A stretch of 64,000 bases of DNA from WTGU01 sp965242855 (GTDB lineage Bacteria > Pseudomonadota > Alphaproteobacteria > UBA828), in NCBI GenBank assembly GCA_965242855.1, contig OZ251509.1:2976001-3040000 (forward strand). The letters run 5' to 3'. A program made the position numbers and the translations under genes. The notes beneath the pieces were generated by a model. That model saw only the letters and a list, made by a program, of their open reading frames with translations, searched no databases and was not told the DNA's origin. Of this stretch, positions 44,562 through 52,599 are shown one piece after another. Position 1 is the first letter of the stretch. Every line of letters begins with the position of its first letter.

Positions 44562-44586
44562 GGATGCGTCCGAATATGACGCATCC
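44562..44586. promoter_or_regulatory. Perfect inverted repeat, candidate operator of the AAA-ankyrin-WYL-nuclease operon
   Basis: Arms GGATGCGTC (44562-44570) and GACGCATCC (44578-44586) are exact inverses around a 7-base AT-rich spacer. The element lies 41 bases before the AAA+ start and just downstream of an AT-rich TTTTTTGAATTC tract that could carry a promoter. Operators of WYL-domain repressors are typically inverted repeats in this position, so the operon's own WYL regulator is the natural candidate to bind it. Confidence 0.6.
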
Positions 44587-44627
44587 ATGCGGTAGCGTCC
44601 CTCCACGCGACGAATTGGGAGAGGACC

Positions 44628-46718
44628 ATGCCGACCGCATACGAACGACATCTGATCGCGTTCTACCTCGCGAACGCCGCCGCCCGCCTCCACCACCGGG
44701 ACAAGGAAGCGGAGCAGCTGGCCGAATGGGTCACCGACGGCGACAACCGCGTGGCGTTCGGGCGAAAGAGGAATTCTCCCTTCGCGGACGGGGCGGAGGC
44801 GGACTTCGACGAAAGGATGTCCGAAAGCATGTGGCGCCGTCTCCGGCAGGCCTTGCAGGACGAGTGCGCGGCGACGAAGCGGGCGCCCCGCGACCAGGCG
44901 GCGCGGCGTCTCCGGTGCCTGGCGAAGACGATGGACCTCTCTCGAACGGACGTCGCCATCCTGGAGCTCCTGCTGCGCTACGAGACGCAACCGTTCATCG
45001 AGTCGATGGTCGACGACGTCCTCCTCCACCGCTCCGGAAGGCATCACCGCTTCAATGTCAAAGGTCTGGCCCTGCCCGCCCTCCTCGGCCTGTCGGTCAA
45101 CACGGTCCGGAGCCGCCTCGCCGGGGACGCGCCGCTGGTCCGGTCCGGGCTCGTCTCCATAGACGACGACGGCGATATCGAAGTCGTCAAGCGGCTGCGC
45201 CGGCTGAACACCGCCCCGGACGCCGACGGGCGCGACGTGACCGGCCTGCTGCTGGGCGCGGCGTCCGCGAGCGAACTCGAATGGTCGGACTTCGACCACC
45301 TCGGCCAGGATCGGGACCATATCGAAGAGCTGATCGGATGCGCCCTGCGGACCGGCGAGACGGGCGTCAACGTTCTCCTCTACGGGCCGCCGGGCACGGG
45401 CAAGACCGAGTTCTGCAAGGTGCTCGCCGCCCGGCTCGACACGGCGCTGTACAGCGTCGGTGAAGCAGACGACGACGGCACCGACCCGCGTCGCCGCGAG
45501 AGGCTCCAGGAACTCCGGCTCGCGCAACGCCTGATCGCCGGGGACCGCAAGTCCCTCCTGCTCTTCGACGAGATGGAGGACCTGCTTTCCGACCCGTCGC
45601 CCGGCTTGGCGCTCTTCGGGCTTCCGTTCTCTGCTGGCGCCCGGCACGGCGACTCGAGGGTGTTCATGCACCGGCTGCTGGAGCGGACGCCGGCCCCGAC
45701 CCTGTGGACGATGAACCACGCCCGGTCGGTCGACCCCGCCCTTCTGCGGCGCATGATGTTCACCCTGGAGTTGCGGCCGCCGACCCCGGCCGTGCGGGCG
45801 CGGATCTGGGCGCGGCAGCTGGAGCGCCACGGCATCGAGGCGACGCCGGAGGATGCGTCCGCCCTGGCCCGGGAGTTCACGGCGACCCCCGGCGTGGCGG
45901 CCGGGGCCACCGCCGCCGCGCGGCTCGCCGGCGGCGGCCTCGGGTCGGTGCGGCGCGGGGTGCGGGGGCTCTCCCGCGTCCTCGCATGCGCGGCGCCGCC
46001 CCAGGCGACGCCGGCTTCGTTCGACCTTTCCCTGGTCCGGGCGGACACCGATCCGACCGCGCTCGCCGAGCGTCTCGTCCGCGGCGGAGAGCGCCGCTTC
46101 TCCCTCTGCCTGCAAGGGCCGCCGGGGACGGGCAAGAGCGCGTTCGTCCGCCATCTCGCCGAGCGCCTGGGCCTGGAGGTGGCGCAGAAGCGCGCGTCCG
46201 ACCTGATGTCGATGTGGGTCGGGGGGACGGAGCAGCGGATCGCCGACGCCTTCGCCGAAGCGCGCGACACCGGCGCATTCCTCGTTTTCGACGAGGCCGA
46301 TTCCCTGCTCGCCGACCGCCGCGGCGCGCGAGCGAGATGGGAGGTGAGCCAAGTCAACGAGATGCTGACCTGGATGGAGAGCCACCCTCTGCCCTTCGCC
46401 TGCACGACCAATTTCGGCGATCTCCTCGACGCGGCGACGCTGCGGCGCTTCGTCTTCAAGATCGCGCTCGACTACCTCTCGCCCGAACAGGCGGAGGCGG
46501 CGTTCCGTCGCTTCTTCGGCCTCGCGCCGCCGCCTCAGGTCGCTTCCCTCGCCGCCCTCACGCCCGGCGACTTCGCGGTGGTGCACCGGAAGGCCCGTAT
46601 CCTGGGGCTGTCGCGGGAGCCGGCCGCGCTGGCCGAGATGCTGGAAGCCGAATGCGCCGCCAAGCCGGACCGGCCCCGGGGAGTCGGCTTCCGGCTTCCG
46701 GCGCGGGAGGCCGGATGA
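44628..46718 (+). CDS. Tandem AAA+ ATPase (candidate defence-operon motor)
   Basis: A 696-residue cytoplasmic protein. The N-terminal region (1-220) is helical with a possible winged-helix stretch near 150-190. Two AAA+ modules follow. Module 1 has Walker A GPPGTGKT (253-260) and Walker B LLLFDE (310-315), with a TMNHARSVDPALLRRM sensor region. Module 2 has GPPGTGKS (497-504), FLVFDEADSLL (551-561) and TTNFGDLLDAATLRRF. Both modules look active. The ATG has a GGGAGAGG site, and the gene overlaps the ankyrin gene by 4 bases. The family is not one I can name. Confidence 0.88.
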   Translation: MPTAYERHLIAFYLANAAARLHHRDKEAEQLAEWVTDGDNRVAFGRKRNSPFADGAEADFDERMSESMWRRLRQALQDECAATKRAPRDQAARRLRCLAKTMDLSRTDVAILELLLRYETQPFIESMVDDVLLHRSGRHHRFNVKGLALPALLGLSVNTVRSRLAGDAPLVRSGLVSIDDDGDIEVVKRLRRLNTAPDADGRDVTGLLLGAASASELEWSDFDHLGQDRDHIEELIGCALRTGETGVNVLLYGPPGTGKTEFCKVLAARLDTALYSVGEADDDGTDPRRRERLQELRLAQRLIAGDRKSLLLFDEMEDLLSDPSPGLALFGLPFSAGARHGDSRVFMHRLLERTPAPTLWTMNHARSVDPALLRRMMFTLELRPPTPAVRARIWARQLERHGIEATPEDASALAREFTATPGVAAGATAAARLAGGGLGSVRRGVRGLSRVLACAAPPQATPASFDLSLVRADTDPTALAERLVRGGERRFSLCLQGPPGTGKSAFVRHLAERLGLEVAQKRASDLMSMWVGGTEQRIADAFAEARDTGAFLVFDEADSLLADRRGARARWEVSQVNEMLTWMESHPLPFACTTNFGDLLDAATLRRFVFKIALDYLSPEQAEAAFRRFFGLAPPPQVASLAALTPGDFAVVHRKARILGLSREPAALAEMLEAECAAKPDRPRGVGFRLPAREAG

Positions 46719-47719
46719 TGCCGGGAAACCACCGAACACGCATGCCGGCGCTTCGCACCCTGCACGACGCGGCGGCAGGCGGATCCCCCGCCGAGGTCGA
46801 GGCTTTGCTGTCGGCCGGCGCCGACCCGAACGCGCGGTGCAAATACGGTACGACGCCGCTGTACAGGGCGGCAGAGAAGAACGAGAACCCGGCCGTCGTC
46901 GAAGCGCTGCTCGCGGCCGGCGCCGATCCGAGCACGCGGAACAGATACGGCGTGACGCCACTGCACAGGGCGGCAGCGCACAACGCGGCCCCCGCCGTTG
47001 TCGAGGCGCTGCTCGCGGCCGGCGCCGATCCGAGCGCGCGAACCGCAGACGAAGCGACGCCGCTGCACTGGGCGGCAAACATGAACGGGAACCCGGCCGT
47101 CATCGAGGCATTGCTTGCGGCCGGCGCCGACCCGAACGACCGAAATGCTGTCGACGGGCCGCCACCGCTGCACAGGGCGGCAGAGAAGAACGAGAACCCT
47201 GCCGTCGTCGAAGCGCTGCTCGCGGCCGGTGCCGATCCGAACGCGCGGTGTAAAGACGGTACGAAGCCGCTGCACTGGGCGGCAAATATGAACGGGAACC
47301 CGGCCGTCGTCGAAGCGCTACTCGCGGCCGACACCGACCCGAGCGCACGAACCGCAGACGACGCGACGACGCTGCACTGGGCGGCAGAGAACAACGAGAA
47401 CCCTGCCGTCGTCGAGGCGCTGCTCGCGGCCGGCGCCGACCCGAGCGCGCGAACCACAGACGGCGCGACGCCGCTTCATCTCGTGACCCGCCGCTCGTTT
47501 CGTTCTTTCATCTGGCTCACCGTCGAGATTCTTCTCGATGGCGGCGCGGATCCGAAGGCGAAGGATGATCACGGAAAAACACCTTTCGATTACATAAGGG
47601 GCGAGGAGGGGTGGAAGAAAACCCGCGTGTATCGGCGGTTGATGGCCTCCAGTTGGCGGTTCGTGCCTCGCGTGCGTCGCTGGTGCCGTTCGCTGCGGCG
47701 CCATGCTTCCCGACGGTGA
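46715..47719 (+). CDS. Ankyrin-repeat protein
   Basis: A 334-residue protein built of about eight or nine ankyrin repeats of 34 residues (TPLHxAA..NxNPAVVEALLAAGADPxAR) from about residue 12 to 290, ending in a basic tail. There is no signal peptide, so it is cytoplasmic and likely a binding scaffold. Its start (ATG at 46715, or 46718 with better site spacing) overlaps the AAA+ stop, suggesting equimolar synthesis and a complex. At DNA level the repeats are near-identical, implying recent expansion. Confidence 0.9.
   Translation: MMPGNHRTRMPALRTLHDAAAGGSPAEVEALLSAGADPNARCKYGTTPLYRAAEKNENPAVVEALLAAGADPSTRNRYGVTPLHRAAAHNAAPAVVEALLAAGADPSARTADEATPLHWAANMNGNPAVIEALLAAGADPNDRNAVDGPPPLHRAAEKNENPAVVEALLAAGADPNARCKDGTKPLHWAANMNGNPAVVEALLAADTDPSARTADDATTLHWAAENNENPAVVEALLAAGADPSARTTDGATPLHLVTRRSFRSFIWLTVEILLDGGADPKAKDDHGKTPFDYIRGEEGWKKTRVYRRLMASSWRFVPRVRRWCRSLRRHASRR
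46799..47507 (+). repeat. 102-base tandem array encoding the ankyrin repeats
   Basis: The segment GARGCGCTGCTCGCGGCC, with minor variants, recurs at 46901, 47003, 47105, 47210, 47312 and 47414, and in a diverged form at 46799. The period is 102 bases, with one 105-base step. Non-adjacent units share long stretches, for example those with KNENPAVVEALL and those with NMNGNPAV, suggesting duplication of two-repeat blocks. Confidence 0.9.
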
Positions 47720-47798
47720 CACCCGCGCCGTTCCGCGGTGTGGACGCGCCCGCTATGGTGGCCGGGGGCGGAACCGAGGCGGAGCCGGAGAGGGCGGG

Positions 47799-48791
47799 AT
47801 GCGCTACGAACGCTTGGCGGACATCGTGGACTTGGCCGTCCGCCTTCAGGGATCGCGCGGCGGGGTGACGCTCGCCGACATCCAGGAAGGGTTTGCCGTC
47901 AGCCGGCGGACGGCCGAACGCCTGCGCGACGCCGTGGAGGCGGCCTTCGGGCCGCTGGAACTCCCCGAGATCGGCGGCGACAACAGGCGGCGTTGGCGGC
48001 TGCGGTCGGACGCCCTGCGCCGCCTCGTCTCCGTTTCCGCCGGGGAACTGGCGGCGCTCGAATCCGCGGCGGCGGCCCTGGAGCGCGCCGGCTTCGGGGA
48101 GCACGCGGCCGCGCTCCGGGTGCTGGCCGTCAAGCTGCGCGCCGTCTTGCGCCCCGACTCGCTGGAGCGGCTCGAGGCCGATCTCGAAACGCTGGTGCAG
48201 GCCGAGGGCCTGGCCATGCGGGCGGGGCCGCGCCCTCGCATCGACGCCGGCCTGCTGGCGCTCCTGCGCGAGGCCATCGCGACCCGCTGCGTCGTCGATG
48301 CGGACTACCTTTCCCGTACGACGGGGCGGCGGAGCCGGCAGCGCATCCGGCCCTACGGCCTGCTTTACGGGAACCGCGCGTTCCTGGTGGGGCCGACCGA
48401 CTGGGCCGGCGACATCCGGCTGTGGCGGCTCACAAACGTGAGCGCCGCCCGCCTCGGCGTCGAGACCTTCGAGCGGGACCCGGCGTTCGACCTGGAGGCG
48501 TATGCGCGGCGCTCCTTCGGCACCTTCCAGGAAGAGCCCGTCCGGGTGGTGCTGCGGTTCGACGCCGGGGCGGCGGCGGATGCGGGCGCCTTCCTCTTCC
48601 ACCCGGGCCAGAGGGTGGAGGAGAACGCCGACGGCACGCTGACGGTGCGGTTCGAGGCGGGCGGCATCGACGAGATGTGCTGGCACCTGTTCACCTGGGG
48701 GGAGAGCGTCACGGTCGAGAAGCCCGCCCGCCTGCGGCGGCGCTTGGCCGCGATGTGTGCGGCCCTTGCGGCGCATCACCGAGCGTCGTAG
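47799..48791 (+). CDS. WYL-domain transcriptional regulator
   Basis: A 330-residue regulator. It has an N-terminal helix-turn-helix (about 20-48, VTLADIQEGFAVSRRTAERL), a WYL domain (about 155-215, with RIRPYGLLYGNRAFLVGPTD) and a C-terminal WCX-type domain (about 245-325). The tripeptide itself is AFL rather than WYL, within family variation. WYL regulators such as BrxR and CapW repress anti-phage operons and respond to infection. The ATG at 47799 lies 79 bases after the ankyrin gene. It probably controls this operon. Confidence 0.9.
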   Translation: MRYERLADIVDLAVRLQGSRGGVTLADIQEGFAVSRRTAERLRDAVEAAFGPLELPEIGGDNRRRWRLRSDALRRLVSVSAGELAALESAAAALERAGFGEHAAALRVLAVKLRAVLRPDSLERLEADLETLVQAEGLAMRAGPRPRIDAGLLALLREAIATRCVVDADYLSRTTGRRSRQRIRPYGLLYGNRAFLVGPTDWAGDIRLWRLTNVSAARLGVETFERDPAFDLEAYARRSFGTFQEEPVRVVLRFDAGAAADAGAFLFHPGQRVEENADGTLTVRFEAGGIDEMCWHLFTWGESVTVEKPARLRRRLAAMCAALAAHHRAS

Positions 48792-48818
48792 GATACACCG
48801 TCGGCGGATGGGTATATC
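48792..48818. promoter_or_regulatory. Imperfect inverted repeat upstream of the nuclease gene
   Basis: GATACACC (48792-48799) and GGTATATC (48811-48818) pair at 7 of 8 positions across an 11-base spacer, between the WYL stop and the nuclease ATG. The flanking CGTAGGAT at 48787 also precedes the perfect repeat at 44562. It could be a second regulator site, but the match is short. Confidence 0.3.
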
Positions 48819-48843
48819 GAGCACTCGGGAAGGTCTGGACGCG

Positions 48844-50157
48844 ATGGAGTGCGAGGTATCACATAACGATCTCGAACGCTTTTTCCTCGAGTTGGCGCCG
48901 CGGCTTGAGACGGCGCGGGTGCTGGACCGGGAATTGGACCGGCAGTTGGCTCGTCGCTTCAATGCGCTTGACTATCTGCGCAAGGACGAACTGGGCCTGT
49001 CGCGAATCATCGCGGACCTGCTGAATCCCGAAGGGAACCATGGGCAAGGCGCCGTTTTTCTACAGCTTCTGTTGGACAAGGTGGGGTTCAAGGTCGCCGG
49101 CAAAATCGACGACAGCCGAGTCGACGTGGAATTGACGATCGGGGATCAGGGTCGCCTCGACATCGCCGTGCAAATCGACGAACGCCATTGTCTCGCCATC
49201 GAAAACAAGCCTTATGCCGGTGATCAGCATAGGCAAGTCGAAAAGTATCTGGAATGGCTGGATAAAGAGTATGACAAGCACATGTTGGTTTACCTGTCAC
49301 GGACGGGCGAGGGGCCGACGGAAGACAGCATCGGAAAAGCCGATCTCGCGATCGGATTCGCGATCATGCCATACTACAGGGACCGACGAGCCGCTGATCT
49401 GAACGACGAGTTCAAAGATTTCCGCATGGAACACTCCCTCGCGGACTGGCTGGCGGACTGCCGAAGAAACTGCGACGTGGATCGGCTGCGCTGGTTCCTG
49501 CGCGATGCCGAGACCTTTTGCCAACAGGAGTTCGGAGGAAACACCATGACGTCTGACGAAAGTTGTGTGGTCAAGAATTTCATGCTTGGCGATGGCCAAA
49601 ACGTGGAAACTGCCTTTGCTGTCCATGAGGCATGGCCCGCCGTCAGAAAGGATATTTGTGAGCGGTTCCTGGAGAGGATCAGGAGCAGCTTACAAAATAC
49701 CATGGACACTCTCGTGATCAGTGCAGCATACAGCGAGGAGCGTTACTTGAGCCACATAAGCGCGCACTCCGACCATTGGCCGAAGTACAGTAACGGAGGC
49801 CGAACTTCCATTGCCCTTGGGACCGAGGGTGAAAGAGGGAATAATTGGATTATCGGCGTTCAGTCTCCACTGCTCTCCTCGGAAATGGAGGAAAAATACG
49901 ACCAGCTTCGCAGAGAACGTCTTGAAGAAGCGTTGGGCAAGAAATTCGGTCGTCGTGGATATGTGACTCCGTGGTGGCCATGGTGGGAGCGGGTCGAACG
50001 CAGTTACCGATGTTGGGACCCATTGATCCCTATGATTAACTGGGAATTGGAAAACCGTGGCGGTGAGATCACGGATTATTTTGTCAAGAAATTTACCGAA
50101 ATAGCCGAAATTACCATCCCCATCATCAACCTCTCCGAGAAGGACTCTCGTGGATAA
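48844..50157 (+). CDS. PD-(D/E)XK nuclease family protein
   Basis: A 437-residue protein of the PDDEXK_4-like group. The nuclease core is at the N-terminus: Glu49 in KDELGLSRIIADLLNP, the HGQGAVFLQLLL segment, Asp106 in GRLDIAV and Glu120-x-Lys122 in AIENKPYAGDQ, with Gln131 in HRQVEKYLEWL. Residues 200-437 form an unrecognised helical/aromatic domain (TPWWPWWERVERS). I chose the ATG at 48844, with a GGGAAGG site. Codon use is clearly more AT-rich than in neighbours, a sign of transfer. It is the likely effector of the operon. Confidence 0.85.
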   Translation: MECEVSHNDLERFFLELAPRLETARVLDRELDRQLARRFNALDYLRKDELGLSRIIADLLNPEGNHGQGAVFLQLLLDKVGFKVAGKIDDSRVDVELTIGDQGRLDIAVQIDERHCLAIENKPYAGDQHRQVEKYLEWLDKEYDKHMLVYLSRTGEGPTEDSIGKADLAIGFAIMPYYRDRRAADLNDEFKDFRMEHSLADWLADCRRNCDVDRLRWFLRDAETFCQQEFGGNTMTSDESCVVKNFMLGDGQNVETAFAVHEAWPAVRKDICERFLERIRSSLQNTMDTLVISAAYSEERYLSHISAHSDHWPKYSNGGRTSIALGTEGERGNNWIIGVQSPLLSSEMEEKYDQLRRERLEEALGKKFGRRGYVTPWWPWWERVERSYRCWDPLIPMINWELENRGGEITDYFVKKFTEIAEITIPIINLSEKDSRG

Positions 50158-50168
50158 GCAGCTTTCCC

Positions 50169-51200
50169 TTATTGCGACAGCGCCCCGACGAGCCGATCCG
50201 CATACGCCTCCATGGGGATCCGCCCGTCGCGAATCTCTCCGACGTGCGTGCGCCAGTCTTCCGGAATACCCTCCAGGCCGAATTTGGCGCCTGTGACCGC
50301 TCCCACGGCCGCGCCGTTGGTGTCCGTGTCCCCGCCTCCTTCGACGACCGCCCGCAGCGCCTGCTCCACGCTTTCCGAATCCCGATACGCGACCAGACAC
50401 GCCTTGAGCGTGAGCAGCGTGTACCCCATGTCCTGCACGTCGGTCACCAGTGTCCGCATACGGGTTTCCTCGGCTTCTTCCACCGTTTCCCGCACGCTCG
50501 TGGGCGCCTCCACGGTGTATCCGAACTGCCGAAGCTCTTCGACCGACGCTTCTACGCCGCCCTGCGCCTGTTCCATCAACGCACGCCCGCCCAATTCCTC
50601 CCCGCGCAGAGCCCCTGCGATCACCAGGTTCGCCAACGCACACGACCAGCCGCAACGCGGGTCCCAATGGGTCGGCACGGCGCTGACGATGCTTTCCCGT
50701 ACAATCTGCTCCGGCTCCGAGGCCCATCGCACCGCGATGGGAGCGCAGCGCATGATCGCCCCGTTGCCGGCGCGCGACCCCGCCCAGGCCTTGCGTGAAG
50801 CGTCGGTCACGCTCACGCCGCTCGGCTTCCGGGCTCTTCCCCGCCACCGATTGCGGGCGAGGCGCTGAGGTTCATAGCCGCCGAAACAGGTGAGAGCGTC
50901 GCGGGTCAGACCGCCCATTCCGGCGCCGTTGACTTCTCCCCAATACCAGAACCTTCGCGCCAGATCGTCGAGTTGCAGAGGCCCCTCGGCCGCCGCCTCG
51001 GCGATGACGATGGCCTGTCCCAGATCGTCGTCGTCGGGCCATCCGTTGCTCGCCTCGATCGCATGCACGCCGTCGGGATAGAGTTGCGCGATCTGTTCCC
51101 GACTTCTCCCTTCATGGCGTATCCCCAACAAGTTGCCCGTCGCGAGCCCGACCAGGGCGCCGCGCGCCCGGCTTGCGAAACCGGTTTTCCCGTTTTCCAT
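50169..51200 (-). CDS. ADP-ribosylglycohydrolase family protein
   Basis: A 343-residue all-helical protein of the ARH/DraG family, which removes ADP-ribose from proteins or other targets at a dinuclear metal site. The family motifs are PDDDDLGQA near 55-63, SRAGNGAIMR near 142-151 and GGDTDTNGAAVGAVTGAKFG at 289-308, all intact. The N-terminal ARGALVGLATGNLLG is typical. The ATG has a GGGGGAGAGAGG site. It converges with the nuclease gene, with an 11-base gap, and may be part of the same island. Confidence 0.9.
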   Translation of the reverse strand: MENGKTGFASRARGALVGLATGNLLGIRHEGRSREQIAQLYPDGVHAIEASNGWPDDDDLGQAIVIAEAAAEGPLQLDDLARRFWYWGEVNGAGMGGLTRDALTCFGGYEPQRLARNRWRGRARKPSGVSVTDASRKAWAGSRAGNGAIMRCAPIAVRWASEPEQIVRESIVSAVPTHWDPRCGWSCALANLVIAGALRGEELGGRALMEQAQGGVEASVEELRQFGYTVEAPTSVRETVEEAEETRMRTLVTDVQDMGYTLLTLKACLVAYRDSESVEQALRAVVEGGGDTDTNGAAVGAVTGAKFGLEGIPEDWRTHVGEIRDGRIPMEAYADRLVGALSQ

Positions 51201-51390
51201 CCTGCGCCTCTCTCCCCCAGGCCGGGTCGCCCCCGCCCCCGCAATTCTCGTCCCGCTTGCACACGAAATTTCGCCAACGAAGTCCGGTGTCTTCTCGGCG
51301 CTTTCGGCCCGCGGGCGACGCGGTCCGATTGCGCGCCGGTCACGGAAAAGCAGGTGCCGAAAGCCGCCGGCGAGACGACCATCGGCCCGT

Positions 51391-52599
51391 TCAGGCCGGC
51401 GCGGGCGGGCGGGCGGGGCGCGCGAGCGGCGCGTCGGCGATCGGCCAGTGCAGCGCCGCCGCCAGCACCCCCAAGCCGCAGGCCGTGAGCCAGACCGCGT
51501 CGTAGGCGCCCGTCAGGTCGAACACGAAGCCGCCGAGCCACGCGCCCAGGAAGGCGCCCACCTGGTGGCTCAGGAAGACGATGCCGAACAGCGCGCCCAG
51601 ATAGCGCGGGCCGAAAATCTGGGCGACGAGGCCGCTGGTGAGCGGCACCGTCCCGAGCCACAGCAGCCCGATCAGGGCGGCGAAGACGAGCACGCTCGTC
51701 TCGTTCAGCGGCGCCACGACGAAGCCGCCGATGACCAGCGCGCGGGCCAGATAGAACAGCGAGAGCACGTGCTTCTTGCGATGACGCCCGCCCAGCCAGC
51801 CGGCGGCGAAGGTGCCGACGACGTTGCCGAGGCCGATCACGCCGAGGGCGGTCGCGCCCAGCATCGGCGAAAGCCCCGCGTCCGTCAGGAACGGCGGCAG
51901 ATGGGTCGCGATGAAATAGACGTGGAAGCCGCAGACGAAGAAGCCGCCGCAGAGGAGCCAGAAGCCGCCATGGGCGCGCGCCTCCGCCAGGGCCTCGCGC
52001 AAGGTCTGGGCCTCCCCCTCCGGCGGGGCGTGGTGGCCGCGCATCCCGACCAGGCACGGCACCATCAGCGCGGCGAGGGCGACGTAGATCAGCAGCGCCG
52101 CCGACCAGCCGAAGCCGCCCAGCAGGGCGCCGCCCAGCGGCGCGAAGACGAACTGCCCGAACGACCCGCCGGCGGCGGCGATGCCCAGCGCCATGCTGCG
52201 CCGTTCGGGCGGCACCGCGCGCCCGACCGCGCCCAGCACGACCGCGAAGCCGGTGGCGCTGATGCCGAGGCCGACCAGCACGCCGGCGCCCATATGCAGC
52301 CCGAGCGCGCTCTCCGCCGACGCCATCCAGGCCAGGCCGCCCATGTAGACGACCGCCCCCAGGGCGACGATGCGGCTCGCGCCGTGGCGGTCGGCGAGGG
52401 CGCCGAAGACGGGCTGGCTGACCCCCCAGACGATGCTCTGGATGGCGATGGCGAGCGCGAACACCTCGCGCGAGACCGCGAGATCGAGGCTCATCGGCGT
52501 GCCGAAGAGGCCGAAGGTGATGCGCAGCCCGTTGCTCAGCGCCAGCACCGCGGCGCCGCAAAGGACGAGGAGGGCGAGCCCGGCGGCGGGGCGGCTCAT
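51391..52599 (-). CDS. Major facilitator superfamily transporter
   Basis: A 402-residue membrane protein with about twelve hydrophobic helices and the MFS loop motif GALADRHGASRI after helix 2. The FGLFGTPMSLDLAVSREVFALAIAIQ-type start (in two parts) and the HVYFIATHLPPFLTDAG segment resemble monocarboxylate/organic-acid MFS exporters and importers. Its ATG overlaps the aminotransferase stop as ATGA, so the two are co-translated and it probably moves that enzyme's substrate or product. Confidence 0.87.
   Translation of the reverse strand: MSRPAAGLALLVLCGAAVLALSNGLRITFGLFGTPMSLDLAVSREVFALAIAIQSIVWGVSQPVFGALADRHGASRIVALGAVVYMGGLAWMASAESALGLHMGAGVLVGLGISATGFAVVLGAVGRAVPPERRSMALGIAAAGGSFGQFVFAPLGGALLGGFGWSAALLIYVALAALMVPCLVGMRGHHAPPEGEAQTLREALAEARAHGGFWLLCGGFFVCGFHVYFIATHLPPFLTDAGLSPMLGATALGVIGLGNVVGTFAAGWLGGRHRKKHVLSLFYLARALVIGGFVVAPLNETSVLVFAALIGLLWLGTVPLTSGLVAQIFGPRYLGALFGIVFLSHQVGAFLGAWLGGFVFDLTGAYDAVWLTACGLGVLAAALHWPIADAPLARPARPPAPA

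Noticed and set aside
44489..44629. Upstream extension of the TPR gene to an ATG at 44629
   Set aside because: It would run through the inverted repeat and the AAA+ promoter region, and would bury the clear signal peptide that begins at 44488.
43848..47078. Open minus-strand frame of 1076 codons across the TPR and AAA+ genes
   Set aside because: Its sequence is the complement of the AAA+ and ankyrin coding repeats; no independent features.
46799..47507. Regular 102-base repeats considered as a CRISPR or satellite array
   Set aside because: Repeats are coding, in frame, and translate to classical ankyrin motifs without unique spacers.
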